From Cladophialophora immunda (taxonomy: Eukaryota > Ascomycota > Eurotiomycetes > Chaetothyriales > Herpotrichiellaceae), in NCBI RefSeq assembly GCF_000835495.1, contig NW_015622546.1:3900955-3964954 (forward strand): a DNA stretch of 64,000 bases, given 5' to 3'. The position numbers and the translations under genes are program-made. Every line of letters begins with the position of its first letter. Positions within the stretch are counted from its first letter, which is position 1. Below, one piece after another: positions 22,715 through 33,681 of this stretch. Under the pieces are notes generated by a model. That model saw only the letters and a program-made list of their open reading frames with translations, had not been told where the DNA came from and searched no databases.

Positions 22715-24644
22715 ATGCGCTCCCAAGGATGGTGGGAATCCCCCGTGACTTCTGAAACTGCAGCTAACGATATGCTAGCCAGCGGTGCCGTGAGAAGCAT
22801 AGTAGATGTGAGTGGTAACCCACTGTGCAGTGTTGGGTCCTGAACAAAACTTCAGGCATCATTGAGCATGGCATGCGCAGATGCGAAAGCTGCGAAACTG
22901 CAGATGAGCCTTGCCTGCCCCCTCCCCGAAAACGAATCCGGCTGAAAGCTGTCCATTCCGTGATTGAACAATCCCGCTCTTCCGGGCAGGGTGGCCGGGA
23001 GATATCTTTTGTCTACGGCGGTGATCATGTTTGGGTAGACTTCCACACGCCCGGTGAGTCCCCTGATGCTTGTCGTCCTGCCGCCCGGCATCAACTTCTG
23101 AGTTGACCCTGGTGTCCAAAGTCCAATTCGTCCACGGTAACGACAACGACGAAGATTCAAGTGATGTTCAGTCTTCTGTTGCTGTTGACGAAGATGAGGG
23201 AGCCCCTGCGAATCCAGTGAACGTGCACCTTGGTAGCGCAGATGTGGTTGGAGAACCTAGTATTGTTGCGGCAGTGGAATCCTATGCGGCAGAGAGGACG
23301 TTGTCGTTCGGGAGAGGCAGTGCTTCGGGGGCGTCCCATTTCGCTTCGTCTCCGACATATCTAGTCTCCCCGGTACAGCAGCACCGTACTCCATCAAGCC
23401 AGATCCAGATACTCTCGCCCTCTACCAGCGCCGTTCTTTACGAGTCTAAGCCTCTTTGGCCACTGAACAACTTAGCAGAGGCTGAACTCCTTCGGCATTT
23501 TATCGATAACATTGGGCCTCAACTGGACGTCACTGACCATGTTTCCCATTTCACCACGACTGTACCCCAGAGAGCAGCCCATTGCCCCTTGCTATTTTAT
23601 GCCATCATTGCTGCCGCTTCCATCCACCGCAGTCGTGTTCAAGGTGTTCCCGACCAATTTTATGAAGAATACCAAGCTAAGTGCATCCGGATCTTGATTC
23701 GATACCTGGACGACCCTGAGTATTCTCCCGACGAGAACTTCTTGGCGGCTATCGTCGTCTTGCGCAAGGGGGAAGAGATGTCAGGTAGGTATTCGCCTTC
23801 CTCCACGTCCGTTGCGGGGCATTGACCAGTGGTTGCAGATGAGGATCGCATGTGCCATCTTCTTGGCTCCGCTCGGGTCATCAATTCGGTCGGAGAGGTC
23901 TCTGCAAATGGCGGACTGGGAGAATCAGCAGCATGGTTGGTGCTGAGACAAAGTATATACGTTTCATTGACAAGCAACACCCCTCTGAATGTCAACCTTG
24001 GCTGCTACAAACGGTCGTCGGTCTTCCTCGGCCTTAACGATCACGCCTGGGCCAACAAAATCGTCTTCCTTTTCGCGGAGACTCTGGCCTACTCCGCCAA
24101 AAGCAACGGCAATGGCGCTGCCGATGTCGAGGATTGGCACACCTTGCAGCACGCCGCGACGCAGTGGTATCACGACAAGCCTGACACGTTTCTTCCAGTC
24201 TTTGAGACTTCAGGTGAAGAAGGCGCACTGAATGAGCATCCCACAGCCGAGTTCCGAAGCCCTTTCCCAACGATCTCGATGCTCCAAGCCCCTCATGTCA
24301 TCGGGCTGATGTACTACCACCTGACCCTCATTCTGCTTGCTCTGAGCGACCCAATCAACGCAGCGCGGCGTAGAGGTCTCGAGAGCATACGCCTCTGGAG
24401 AGAGACGGAGCAGAAGGTCCGGGTTGACCTCAAACGCTGCATTGGTCTGGCCATTAGCAATCCTCATGTGGTCGCCTCCAATTTTGAAGCGTCACACATC
24501 CTATACGCGTGTGGACACTGCCTGAACTCTCCTGCAGAGCGAGAAGCAGCTGTTAACTTTCTCCGCAGCGTCAGAATCAAGTTGGGCTGGGGTATTGATC
24601 ATATCATCGAACACTTGGAAAGACACTGGGCGGGTGTGCAGTGA
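22715..24644 (+). CDS. Zn2Cys6 transcription factor with Fungal_trans_2-type middle region
   Basis: Five exons, 22715-22731, 22779-22807, 22856-23053, 23122-23784 and 23839-24644, total 1713 nt and 570 aa. Joining the first three yields MRSQGCQRCREKHSRC followed by IIEHGMRRCESCETADEPC. The spacing C-x2-C-x6-C-x8-C-x2-C-x6-C is a complete binuclear zinc cluster at the N-terminus. A basic linker PPPRKRIRLKAVHSVIEQ and an acidic stretch (HGNDNDEDSSD) follow. The large C-terminal region (LLRHFIDNIGPQLDVTDHVS, VPQRAAHCPLLFYAIIAAAS, WLVLRQSIYVSL, WANKIVFLFAETL) matches ARCA-like Fungal_trans_2 regulators. It is a nuclear DNA-binding protein, probably controlling the divergent sugar porter and perhaps the P450 downstream. 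The first and third cysteine codons are split by introns, so the domain is invisible in unspliced frames. Confidence 0.88.
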
Positions 24645-25366
24645 TTGAGCTGCTGCACTCCCATACGTCTGCCCACATCGCGGTACTTTACTATACAATC
24701 AAATATACTTCGTCTCCTTCTCTTAGGAAGTGTCTTCCAAGTCGCATAGACCGCTTTCCGATCAGACCCTTGACGACAGAGGATTTCATGGTCTGGACAA
24801 ATGAATCTGTTGTCAACTATGGAGGATCGACAGTTTTGCCTCGTTGAGATCAGCGGGATGCCGTTGTTCCGAGACGCTGTTTGAGGAAGGATTTCTCCGC
24901 CAACTATTCCGCTCATCCATTTCCTCTTCCGTTCTCTCAGTGAAATGAGGAAAGACTTGGGCGGTCCCACTTCTCGTTTCCTCTCCAGGACCGAACGCAG
25001 TCGCCAGAAGGTGAACAGAGCGGCAAAATGCAAAGGAATGGTGATGCTGCCCAGCTGTCCAGCATTTACTCCTCTTGATCCCGGCGATCCTATTGATCCC
25101 GTTCTTGCCAGTCCAACCCACATAGACTGGGCTGCCCCTCATTGCAGCGCGAAACAAGTGGCATCAGCGGCCACTCACTCGCCATGGACAAAGAGGAGGT
25201 CGCCTTGGCTCTCCGGTGGGAAAGAGATAAATGTAATATAGAACACTCAACTGCGCAGATGTTGGAGACCCGATGACTCTTGGGATTCTGTCAGAGAGTG
25301 AAATTGTCCAAGCCCAAGTTCATTCGACTGCTTGAGCTTTGCACTGCGTGTTGGTGGGCCGTCAGA
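24645..25366. other. Intergenic region, regulator 3' flank and P450 promoter
   Basis: No supported gene. The P450 frame is open upstream of its ATG to 25280 but without an ATG there. Frames on the minus strand at 24600-25157 are non-specific. Confidence 0.6.
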
Positions 25367-27037
25367 ATGTGGCTCTCGTCCCTTTCGTACGCCGCTGCTC
25401 TGGCAGCGGCCTTGTTCGGTTACTTTGTTGCATGGCCTCTGGTAGAGTATTTCCGCGACCCGAAAGGTGTGCTACTGGACCTAGACGATGCTGTGTATGC
25501 GAAAGTGGAAGCTGACGATCGCACAGGGCTGCGCAAGTTCCCTAACATGTCGATGTTCTCCGGAATCAGCTCTGTTCCGATGATGATCCTGGCCCATACT
25601 GGCGCGCGGTCGACGTATTTGACGGAAATGCACAAGAAACATCCTGTGATCCGTGTCGCTCCCAATACTCTATCATATGGCGACGTCAGAGCCATCAAGG
25701 ATATCTACGGCCACAACACTCCCTGCATCAAGGACCCTTCCTACGTTCTCTTTTCTGGCAGCCATTTTCACCTCGCAGATGTAATAGACCGCAACGACCA
25801 TGGCCGCAAACGCAAAGTCTTATCATCCGCTTATGCGATCAAGAATCTCGAGCAATGGGAGCACAAAGTGGCAGACAAGATGAGTCGGATCATCAAGCAT
25901 TTCGATGAATGCTGTACCGCGCCCCTGCGACCTGATGAGAGAGTCCCGGTCCAAGAAGACGTCAACCTGGACTTTCGGGCGTGGATGAACTTCTTCAGTC
26001 TCGATGCTATTTCCGACATAGGTCTTTCGGACCCGCTGGGCTTTCTCGACAAAGGTCATTCACGCACAGTCGCCCGTGGAACGAATGGAACGCGTTACGA
26101 GGCGGACATGCGAGACTGCCTGTACAAAATGGCCCATAAGCAATCTCTTCTGATCTGGCCATATGCCTGGTACCCGTTTCTTAACAAAATCGCCGATCTC
26201 ATCCCGTTTTATGGTCGAATGGGAGCTCTACATCGACAATGGGAAGGAATCCCACTGGAACTCGCAGCTCGCCGTCTGGAGCGCTATCAACGAGGTGAGA
26301 AGCTTGACGATTTCTTCCAAGCACTTATGGAGGACAAGAGCTCTCGTCCGAACAATCTCGAATGGGGGGAGATAGTGGCGGAGGTCAGCATCATGTTGAA
26401 CGCAGGGTCGGTAACAACAGCCATCGCTATAACAAACGTGATGTTCCAGCTGCTCAAGAATCCAGAATGTCTGCGCAAAGTCAAAGAAGAGATCGACGCC
26501 GCCCTAGATACCGACGAGGCTGAAGATGTCGAGTCTGCGAGTGGCTATTACGAAGATGGAGTCATTGCTTATGACCGGCTCAAGCATCTACCTTACCTCC
26601 GCGCCTGTCTTGATGAGTCTCTACGCCTCTTCCCTCCAACGGTGCACGGATTGCTGCGACTGACTCCTTCAGAGGGCATGAGGATTGCTGATGACTTCAT
26701 TGCGGGCGGAGTCTCAGTAATGATGTCCGCATTGACGGCTCACCGTGATCCCAATATCTTCCCCAGTCCAGATAAATACATCCCTGAGCGATGGCTGGGC
26801 GAATCTGGCAAATCTCTCCAACCATATTTCCTCGCATTCAGTGCAGGCGCAAGAGGCTGTATTGGGCGCAATATCAGCTATCTGGAGCAGACGGTGGCAA
26901 TGGGGACACTGTTGAGACGATACGACTTTGCCTTGAAGAGCCCGGACTGGGAGATCGAGAGGCTGGAGACACTCAACTGGATTTTGGGTGAGATGCCCGT
27001 CAAGATTTGGAGGAGGAAGCGTGAGAAGCAGCTCTGA
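25367..27037 (+). CDS. Cytochrome P450 monooxygenase (benzoate-4-monooxygenase-like group)
   Basis: A single-exon 556-aa P450. The first in-frame ATG gives MWLSSLSYAAALAAALFGYF, a typical ER signal anchor, whereas the longer open frame begins with a non-ATG codon. Landmarks in order: HPVIRVAPNTLSYGDV near the start of the fold; NAGSVTTAIA in helix I (AGxxTT-like, about residue 345); DESLRLFPP with the ExxR pair (about 416); PERWLGES; and the haem loop FSAGARGCIGRN with the thiolate Cys (about 496). Fungal relatives are often labelled benzoate 4-monooxygenase, but the substrate cannot be read from sequence. It follows the Zn2Cys6 regulator on the same strand. No cytochrome P450 reductase is in the window. 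Confidence 0.9.
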   Translation: MWLSSLSYAAALAAALFGYFVAWPLVEYFRDPKGVLLDLDDAVYAKVEADDRTGLRKFPNMSMFSGISSVPMMILAHTGARSTYLTEMHKKHPVIRVAPNTLSYGDVRAIKDIYGHNTPCIKDPSYVLFSGSHFHLADVIDRNDHGRKRKVLSSAYAIKNLEQWEHKVADKMSRIIKHFDECCTAPLRPDERVPVQEDVNLDFRAWMNFFSLDAISDIGLSDPLGFLDKGHSRTVARGTNGTRYEADMRDCLYKMAHKQSLLIWPYAWYPFLNKIADLIPFYGRMGALHRQWEGIPLELAARRLERYQRGEKLDDFFQALMEDKSSRPNNLEWGEIVAEVSIMLNAGSVTTAIAITNVMFQLLKNPECLRKVKEEIDAALDTDEAEDVESASGYYEDGVIAYDRLKHLPYLRACLDESLRLFPPTVHGLLRLTPSEGMRIADDFIAGGVSVMMSALTAHRDPNIFPSPDKYIPERWLGESGKSLQPYFLAFSAGARGCIGRNISYLEQTVAMGTLLRRYDFALKSPDWEIERLETLNWILGEMPVKIWRRKREKQL

Positions 27038-27427
27038 GAATTGGACTTGGCCATGTAACGGCCAGCCAGGGCCACGGGCAACTTGTTGGCGCGTATTTCG
27101 TAAACTATCTAGTCTGAAAGAGTCTCATCTGTTAATGTGCTGTAGGAAATATTAGAGTAGAAGCGGTCTGAGGACATCGCGCGACGGTATAAGAGGACTC
27201 TATCTTCCTGAAAGCAGTTCCGGCTTGCACCAGAGAGATTTTGTAGATGCAGAGACGCGTTCATCAAAATGGACCATTACGGAACAAAATTTCTCCGGAT
27301 GCCAAGGCTGGCCTCGCTTTCATGTGATATCGAATTTTTGAGCCTCGATGACATCTTTGATGGTTTTCCAGTTTTCACGAGAGTCGACTTACCCCCTATT
27401 TGACGGATCTGTGGTCTGTGAACAGAC
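27038..27427. other. Intergenic region, ELP3 promoter
   Basis: P450 3' flank and ELP3 upstream sequence. No gene seen. Confidence 0.6.
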
Positions 27428-29155
27428 ATGGCGACGGAGACGGTGCTCAGGACCAAAGTCAAGATCGGCAAGAATGAAAAGCTCCCCCCAGAGAATGTCC
27501 GGTTCATGCAAGCATGTAATGACATTGCACGCGCTCTCGTCCAAGAATATGAGGCCAGCCTGGATGAGACGAAACCCAAGAAGGATGTCAACCTCAATAA
27601 ACTGAGAGGTGATGTCGCCAAAAAGCACAGGCTGAGCAACTTGCCTCCGCTGACCGCCATCCTGGCTGCTGTCCCGCCGGAGTTCAAGAAACACCTGATG
27701 CCAAAGCTGATTGCGAAACCGGTAAGAACAGCCTCGGGTATTGCCGTGGTTGCCGTCATGTCGAAGCCGCATCGATGCCCACACATTGCCTGGACGGGGC
27801 ACGCTTGCGTCTATTGCCCAGGCGGTCCTGACTCCGACTTCGAGTACTCGACCCAGTCTTACACAGGATACGAGCCGACCTCCATGCGCGCTATTCGTGC
27901 GCGGTATGATCCATTTGAACAGGCACGTGGAAGAGTCGATCAGATCAAGTCTCTCGGACATAGCGTGGACAAAGTTGAGTTCATCATCATGGGTGGAACA
28001 TTCATGTCCTTGCCACAGGATTACCGTGACAATTTTGTCGCGCAACTACACAACGCGTTATCAGGTTACCAGACCGAAAATGTCGACGAGGCAGTCATGG
28101 CAGGAGAGATGTCGAGCATCAAGTGCGTTGGAATCACCATCGAGACAAGGCCCGACTTCGGACAGATCGACCACCTTTCTGACATGCTGAGATATGGATG
28201 TACCCGACTGGAGCTTGGTGTCCAGTCTTTGTATGAGGACGTGGCTCGAGACACCAATCGGGGCCATACAGTCGCTGCAGTGGTGGAAGCGTTCAAATTC
28301 TGCAAAGATGCTGGATTCAAGGTTGTTTCGCACATGATGCCCGATTTGCCCAACGTTGGCATGGAGCGCGATATCTTCCAATTCCAAGAATATTTCGAGA
28401 ACCCAGACTTCCGAACAGATGGCCTGAAGATCTACCCTACGCTTGTGATCCGTGGTACAGGACTCTACGAGTTGTGGCGGACTGGTCGATTCAAGAACTA
28501 TACCCCCAACGCGCTTGTGGATCTGGTGGCGAGAATTCTGGCACTGGTCCCTCCTTGGACGAGGATTTACCGTGTACAGCGGGACATTCCCATGCCCTTG
28601 GTAACATCTGGGGTCGAGAATGGCAATCTGCGCGAGCTTGCCTTGTCGCGAATGAAGGATTTCGGCACTACATGTCGGGACGTTCGAACGCGGGAAGTCG
28701 GCATCAACGAGGTGAAGAACAAGATTCGTCCGTCCCAAGTGGAACTGGTGCGAAGGGATTACATGGCAAATGGTGGTTGGGAGACGTTTCTCGCCTATGA
28801 AGATCCCAAGCAAGATATCCTTATTGGCTTGCTGAGATTGCGGAAATGCTCAGATACACACACATTTCGACCAGAGCTTACAGGCCAACCGACAAGTATC
28901 GTGCGCGAGCTCCACGTGTACGGTTTAGCTGTCCCCATCCACGGCCGGGAGAAGAGCAGGTTTCAGCATCAAGGCTATGGAACTCTGCTGATGAAGGAAG
29001 CGGAGAAAATTGCCCGAGACGAACACGGCAGCGAGAAACTAAGCGTCATCAGCGGCGTCGGTGTCAGAAGCTACTACGAACGTCTTGGATACACACTCGA
29101 CGGCCCATACATGAGCAAGATGCTCAGTTTTGATGACGAAGAACCTGAAGACTGA
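27428..29155 (+). CDS. ELP3: Elongator complex catalytic subunit Elp3 (radical SAM tRNA acetyltransferase)
   Basis: An intronless 575-aa frame, similar to yeast Elp3 (557 aa). The radical SAM cluster motif [17 protein letters not shown] (cysteines from about residue 117) gives the C-x9-C-x2-C ligands. Further Elp3 signatures are [43 protein letters not shown] and [10 protein letters not shown]. The C-terminal GNAT domain has [12 protein letters not shown] and the acetyl-CoA loop [13 protein letters not shown] (about 512), ending [17 protein letters not shown]. Elongator uses acetyl-CoA and SAM chemistry to make the cm5 side chain on wobble uridines of tRNAs; other Elongator subunits are not in this window. 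High conservation makes the start at [18 protein letters not shown] secure. Confidence 0.97.
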   Translation: MATETVLRTKVKIGKNEKLPPENVRFMQACNDIARALVQEYEASLDETKPKKDVNLNKLRGDVAKKHRLSNLPPLTAILAAVPPEFKKHLMPKLIAKPVRTASGIAVVAVMSKPHRCPHIAWTGHACVYCPGGPDSDFEYSTQSYTGYEPTSMRAIRARYDPFEQARGRVDQIKSLGHSVDKVEFIIMGGTFMSLPQDYRDNFVAQLHNALSGYQTENVDEAVMAGEMSSIKCVGITIETRPDFGQIDHLSDMLRYGCTRLELGVQSLYEDVARDTNRGHTVAAVVEAFKFCKDAGFKVVSHMMPDLPNVGMERDIFQFQEYFENPDFRTDGLKIYPTLVIRGTGLYELWRTGRFKNYTPNALVDLVARILALVPPWTRIYRVQRDIPMPLVTSGVENGNLRELALSRMKDFGTTCRDVRTREVGINEVKNKIRPSQVELVRRDYMANGGWETFLAYEDPKQDILIGLLRLRKCSDTHTFRPELTGQPTSIVRELHVYGLAVPIHGREKSRFQHQGYGTLLMKEAEKIARDEHGSEKLSVISGVGVRSYYERLGYTLDGPYMSKMLSFDDEEPED

Positions 29156-29946
29156 GTTGCCTGCAAGATCTTTACGCTGGAACAATGCCCACCGGAAAGT
29201 CCTTCAGCAACGATACTTCGCGATAACAGACATCGCAAGCAATGTCCGCGCAAGAGACCTCCGCAGAGGGTGAAGGTGCTGTTCTCAGGGCGCGATGCGG
29301 CAACCTCCTGGTAGGTCTTGCGATTGTCGCACGATGCCTCAAGCGTCCGGTCCCAACTGTTGTTAGGTGGCTATTCTCTCAATACTGAGACCCGAGCTTG
29401 ACACTACGCAGTATGGCTCCATTCAAAGTGCCCGTCTTATTTGAGCCGAAGTGCGGCAAAGTCAGAAACAGGAGAGCAACAGCGCCAAAGGGAGGGACTG
29501 TGCATCTCCGCTGCCTCCCATTGACGGTCGTTTTCGAACCACTCGATCAAAGGGAATCATCTCTGGACTGATTGGAGATGCTTGCAGCCCCGCGGAGAGA
29601 GCAAGGAGGACAAGAGGACGACTGTTGGATTAGTAGACGAGGCTCCGCGGCCCCACGGGTCTCTGAGCGTTTCTTAACGAGTGGCGTCCGATAAGCGATA
29701 AGCACAACGCGACAAATCACGTCATTCAGACTTTTTCTCAATTTTCCACGTCGAGGCCATTCTGGGCCTTTTTCTCGCTGCCACAGCTGCCACAGATAAT
29801 ATGACGAGGTGACGTTGTGCCAGATTTCGTGTTTCCTTCCTATCTTTCTCATCTTGCATGGCCATGGCGTCTCGGTATCATATTACTTGATTTCTCAAAA
29901 AGCTTTCGTTGGCTCCCGCACATCCCCTCACTGCCCGCGTCCCGCG
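29156..29946. other. Intergenic region, MET1 leader
   Basis: ELP3 3' flank and promoter of the siroheme synthase gene. The downstream frame is open from 29809 but without an in-frame ATG before 29947. No gene seen. Confidence 0.6.
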
Positions 29947-31719
29947 ATGTTTACGCCTGCGTTACTCACGGCGCATAGCTGCGTCGGACACGTTCACCTA
30001 ATCCTCGGCTCAGGGCCTCTTGCTGCCGCCAGGTGCACAAAGTCTCTCGAGGTTGGCGCTCGACCGCTCGTTGTGTTTCCTGAGACTGAGGAACCCCACT
30101 TCACACTCGCCGCAGCCATTGAGCAGGGCAAAGTGTCATGGATACAACGGGACTTGGAAGAGCGGGACCTGAAGACGTGGGGAAGAGAAGAAATAGACGG
30201 ATATGTGGACGCGGTGTTTGTCACTCTCCCCGCGAAAGATCCTCGCAGCTCCCACGTGTCCAGCCTCTGCAAGCGCATGCGGATACCGGTCAATGTCGTG
30301 GACGCACCGAACCTTTGCACGTTCACGCTCTTGTCGACCTATTCAGACGGCCCTCTCCAGATTGGAATAACCACATCGGGCAACGGCTGCAAGCTATCGT
30401 CGCGCATTCGACGTGAGATTGTGTCCACCCTACCACCGAAATTTGGCGCTGCTGTCGAGAGACTGGGTACTGTGCGGAGGCGGATATGGGCAGAGGACTA
30501 CAAGTCGAATGCCTCAAATCCCAACGAGGTACCTGATGCTGAGGGCGAGGACGAAGAAGCTGCGGCGCAGAAACATACCTTCAACTCATTAGTGAAGGAG
30601 GACGATCGAGATCCAGCTGTTTTGCGCACTCGTCGGATGAGATGGCTCTCGCAGATATGCGAGTACTGGCCCCTGAATCGACTTGCAGCAATCACGGATG
30701 CCGACGTGGCAGCAATACTAGAAGCGTACAGAACCACCGCACAGACTCCTGGCCCTGGTTCAGACAACACCTCTAGTCTCCTTCCGTCGCTACCTCCCCG
30801 CAAAGGCACGATAACCTTGGCTGGATCGGGCCCAGGGCATCCTTCTCTGCTGACGATTGCCACCCGGACAGCCATAGAAACGGCTCATGTCATCTTGGCT
30901 GACAAGCTTGTTCCTGCCGAAATCCTGGCTCTGATCCCTCGTAGGACGCCCGTCCATATCGCCCGAAAATTCCCTGGCAATGCGGATGCAGCGCAGGAGG
31001 AGATGCTTCACATGGGGCTGGAGGCTATGGAACAAGGCAAGGATGTGCTCCGACTGAAGCAAGGTGATCCTTATCTCTACGGTCGCGGAGCTGAAGAGGT
31101 GACCTTTTTCCGAGAACGAGGTTTCGAGGTCAGGGTGATACCGGGCATTACCAGCGCCCTCTCGGCACCCATGTTTGCTGATATCCCAGTGACTCATCGA
31201 GCTGTTGCCGACCAGGTCGTCATCTGTACCGGAACCGGTCGAAAGGGGGCTGCGCCGGAGCCACCATCCTATAGAAAGAGCAAGACCGTGGTGTTTCTCA
31301 TGGCTCTGCACAGATTAGACAGCTTGGTCAAAAGCCTGACACAAGCTCCGGAAGATCAGAACCAGGAAGCGGCCCGACGGGTACTCTGGCCATCCAGTAC
31401 ACCATGCGCCGTGATTGAAAGAGCCAGCTGTCCGGACCAGAGGGTGATCCGATCAACCCTCCAGCATGTCTGTCAGGCTGTGGAGGTAGAAGGATCCAGA
31501 CCGCCCGGCTTGCTCGTTGTTGGCCATTCTTGTGAGGTCCTTTACAAGGCCGATCAAGATAAGAGATGGAGAGTTGAGGAGGGCTTTAGAGGTCTGGACG
31601 CTGGCGGATCAGCTGCTTCAGAGTTGAACATCCTCAAAGAGTTGGAGAATATCCCGTCGAGAGAGATCAAGGAGCGGCTCAAAGTCAATGGAGAACCGCA
31701 TCCTGCTATAACAGCCTGA
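29947..31719 (+). CDS. MET1: Siroheme synthase: Met8-like domain fused to uroporphyrinogen-III C-methyltransferase
   Basis: An intronless 590-aa frame starting MFTPALLTAHSCVGHVHLIL. The first ~200 residues resemble precorrin-2 dehydrogenase/ferrochelatase (Met8/CysG N-part): LILGSGPLAAARC is the NAD-binding loop, followed by VNVVDAPNLCTFTLLSTY and GPLQIGITTSGNGCKLSSRI. An acidic linker follows (about 200-285). The C-terminal half is SUMT: GTITLAGSGPGHPSLLT (about 291), LRLKQGDPYLYGRGAEEVTF (about 370), VIPGITSALSAPMFADIPVT. The methyltransferase adds two SAM methyl groups to uroporphyrinogen III for siroheme, the cofactor of sulfite and nitrite reductases. The domain order matches yeast Met1. 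Whether the N-terminal domain is active cannot be judged by eye. Confidence 0.93.
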   Translation: MFTPALLTAHSCVGHVHLILGSGPLAAARCTKSLEVGARPLVVFPETEEPHFTLAAAIEQGKVSWIQRDLEERDLKTWGREEIDGYVDAVFVTLPAKDPRSSHVSSLCKRMRIPVNVVDAPNLCTFTLLSTYSDGPLQIGITTSGNGCKLSSRIRREIVSTLPPKFGAAVERLGTVRRRIWAEDYKSNASNPNEVPDAEGEDEEAAAQKHTFNSLVKEDDRDPAVLRTRRMRWLSQICEYWPLNRLAAITDADVAAILEAYRTTAQTPGPGSDNTSSLLPSLPPRKGTITLAGSGPGHPSLLTIATRTAIETAHVILADKLVPAEILALIPRRTPVHIARKFPGNADAAQEEMLHMGLEAMEQGKDVLRLKQGDPYLYGRGAEEVTFFRERGFEVRVIPGITSALSAPMFADIPVTHRAVADQVVICTGTGRKGAAPEPPSYRKSKTVVFLMALHRLDSLVKSLTQAPEDQNQEAARRVLWPSSTPCAVIERASCPDQRVIRSTLQHVCQAVEVEGSRPPGLLVVGHSCEVLYKADQDKRWRVEEGFRGLDAGGSAASELNILKELENIPSREIKERLKVNGEPHPAITA

Positions 31720-32102
31720 TAGTAGTTACATGGTTCTTCATAAAAGCGACTTTTGGTCAGTATAGATGCTAGAATGATTGGCTAGACAAATGAATCACTT
31801 CGAACGTGTTTGAACGGAGAACACACCAGAAGGAAAGGCATTAACAGCCGAAGTTTATCCTCGAGTCCTTTTTGGGACATTGGCATCTCACCGTCTCGAG
31901 CATAACCATAGCTAGATTCGGCCAGCTTCACAAGCTTCTTCTCTTGTTCGAGTGTCGGCCACCTACTACAGCTGAATATGGGCATGGTTTGGATACGGTA
32001 GCAACAACAACAATCACAGAGGTAACGCGGGGAGAGAACCTGAGGGTTACGCTACCCAACTCCTTTGGCTGCCAGTATCTGTCTTGATCATACACACGGA
32101 TC
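31720..32102. other. Intergenic region
   Basis: MET1 3' flank and SDR promoter. No gene seen. Confidence 0.6.
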
Positions 32103-33259
32103 ATGGCGCAGCCACAACCTGGCGTGATCCCTTACGGCTCCAGTGTCGTCCACTCTGGGCCCATCGACACAGCTCGGCCCATCAACCGTGACAACATCAG
32201 GGGCAAAACGATTCTCATCACCGGAGGTGCTTCGGGATTCGGGGCAGCCTGCTTCCAAGAATGGGCCTCTCACGGCGCCAACGTGATCATTGGCGACATC
32301 AACGAGAAAGCCGGCACGGAGCTGGTGGCTCAGACCCGCCAGTCCACGGGGAACCAGAACCACCATTTCATTCCGCTCGACGTGACGAGTTGGCAGAGTC
32401 AAGCCGCCTGCTTCAAACAAGCGGCGCGACTGAGCCCGCACGGCGGGATTGACCATGTCATGGCCAATGCTGGCGTGGCCGATGCACCGGAGCAGCTTCT
32501 ATTTGAGGACCCGCCTGACTATGCGAGGATGGATGATGGTCCGCCGCCCAAGCCAGCCATGCGCACGCTGGACATCAACCTCAATGGAGTCCTGTATACC
32601 ACACACCTGGCAATATCGTATTTGTCCCGGAACCCAGGGAGCGAGAAATGTCAAGCCGACAAGCGTTCGGGGACGCGAGATCGACACCTCATTCTTGTCT
32701 CCTCCATTGCTGGGCTGGCGGGTCTACCGGGTCAACCTCTCTACGCAGCGGCGAAACATGGTGTGGTTGGCTTGTTCCGCACATTGCGGCTCACAGTCCC
32801 GCTGAAGAGCGGAGTGAGGGTGAACATGATCAATCCATGTGAGACTCAACGGAATAACTACAAGTTACATGATCGCTCATCGATGATACAGACTTCGTCG
32901 ACACGCCGATCCTAGGGCCCGTCGGTGCCTTCGTGCTTGCGGGCGGCGGAATGGCCAAGATCGAGTCAGTGGTCGATGCCACGACGCGCCTTGTGGCAGA
33001 CCAAGGCATCATCGGCCGAGCTCTCATAATAGCCACCAAGACTTCCGAGAAGGACGCGAAGACGATGGGTCTCGAGCGAGCTGTAGAGGACCAAGCGGTG
33101 TGGGACTGCTACGCGGACGACTTCGAGCAGACGGACCTGTTTACGAGAAGGATCATTGGTATCACGAATCTGGTGACGCAGGCCCGAGGGTGGACGGGTA
33201 TGTGGTCGGACATTGGGAGTAGTCTGTCCAAGAAACTGTGGAAGGCGTTGGGGTATTGA
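32103..33259 (+). CDS. Short-chain dehydrogenase/reductase (15-hydroxyprostaglandin-dehydrogenase-like)
   Basis: Two exons, 32103-32838 and 32892-33259, give 367 aa. A ~33-residue N-terminal extension precedes the Rossmann fold. KTILITGGASGFGAACFQEW holds the TGxxxGxG cofactor loop (about residues 40-46), and VIIGDINEKAG has an acidic residue after the second strand, which favours NAD(H). NAG is in HVMANAGVAD. The catalytic Ser-Tyr-Lys lie in SSIAGLAG and LYAAAKHG. The junction rebuilds NMINPYFVDTPILGPVGAF. The ~90-residue C-terminal extension (YADDFEQTDLFTRR, TGMWSDIGSS) is longer than in a minimal SDR. The substrate is unknown. Confidence 0.9.
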
Positions 33260-33681
33260 GCTGGGTGGGATGCCGGGAGGATGCATTTCGATATGGCAGC
33301 CTTGCGGAAGGAATCGCGCTTGCGAGCAGAATAGATTCACCGTAGAATTATTATGTCAGCTGCACCCCGTCGTTCGCCGCCGCTTTGAGTTTCTCCTTTT
33401 CCCAGGCATTTGGAGAGATGGCGACAATCCCATTCAAGTTCGACATCGCCAAAAGGCTCCCTCGTCGTGCCATACGCCATTCCCTCCTGTTGTGCAACCT
33501 GCATCTCCAGACGGATTAGGACGCTTTCTCCAGAGCCTGATTCGAAGATCACCCACGAGGCGTGCAACACCACGCTGATCACTCGACGCAGCAGCTGCAC
33601 GTCAATGCGCCAGACCTGGGCATCGCCGCACTGTGCATGACTCTGGAAAACTTGCATCGGCACCCAAGCCATGTCCGAGGC
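33260..33681. other. Intergenic region
   Basis: SDR 3' flank and leader of the CAP10-type gene. The CAP10 frame has another in-frame ATG at 33637 that could add 15 residues. Other frames here look spurious. Confidence 0.55.

Noticed and set aside
25280..25366. N-terminal extension of the P450
   Set aside because: The open frame begins at a non-ATG codon; the ATG at 25367 directly precedes a standard membrane anchor.
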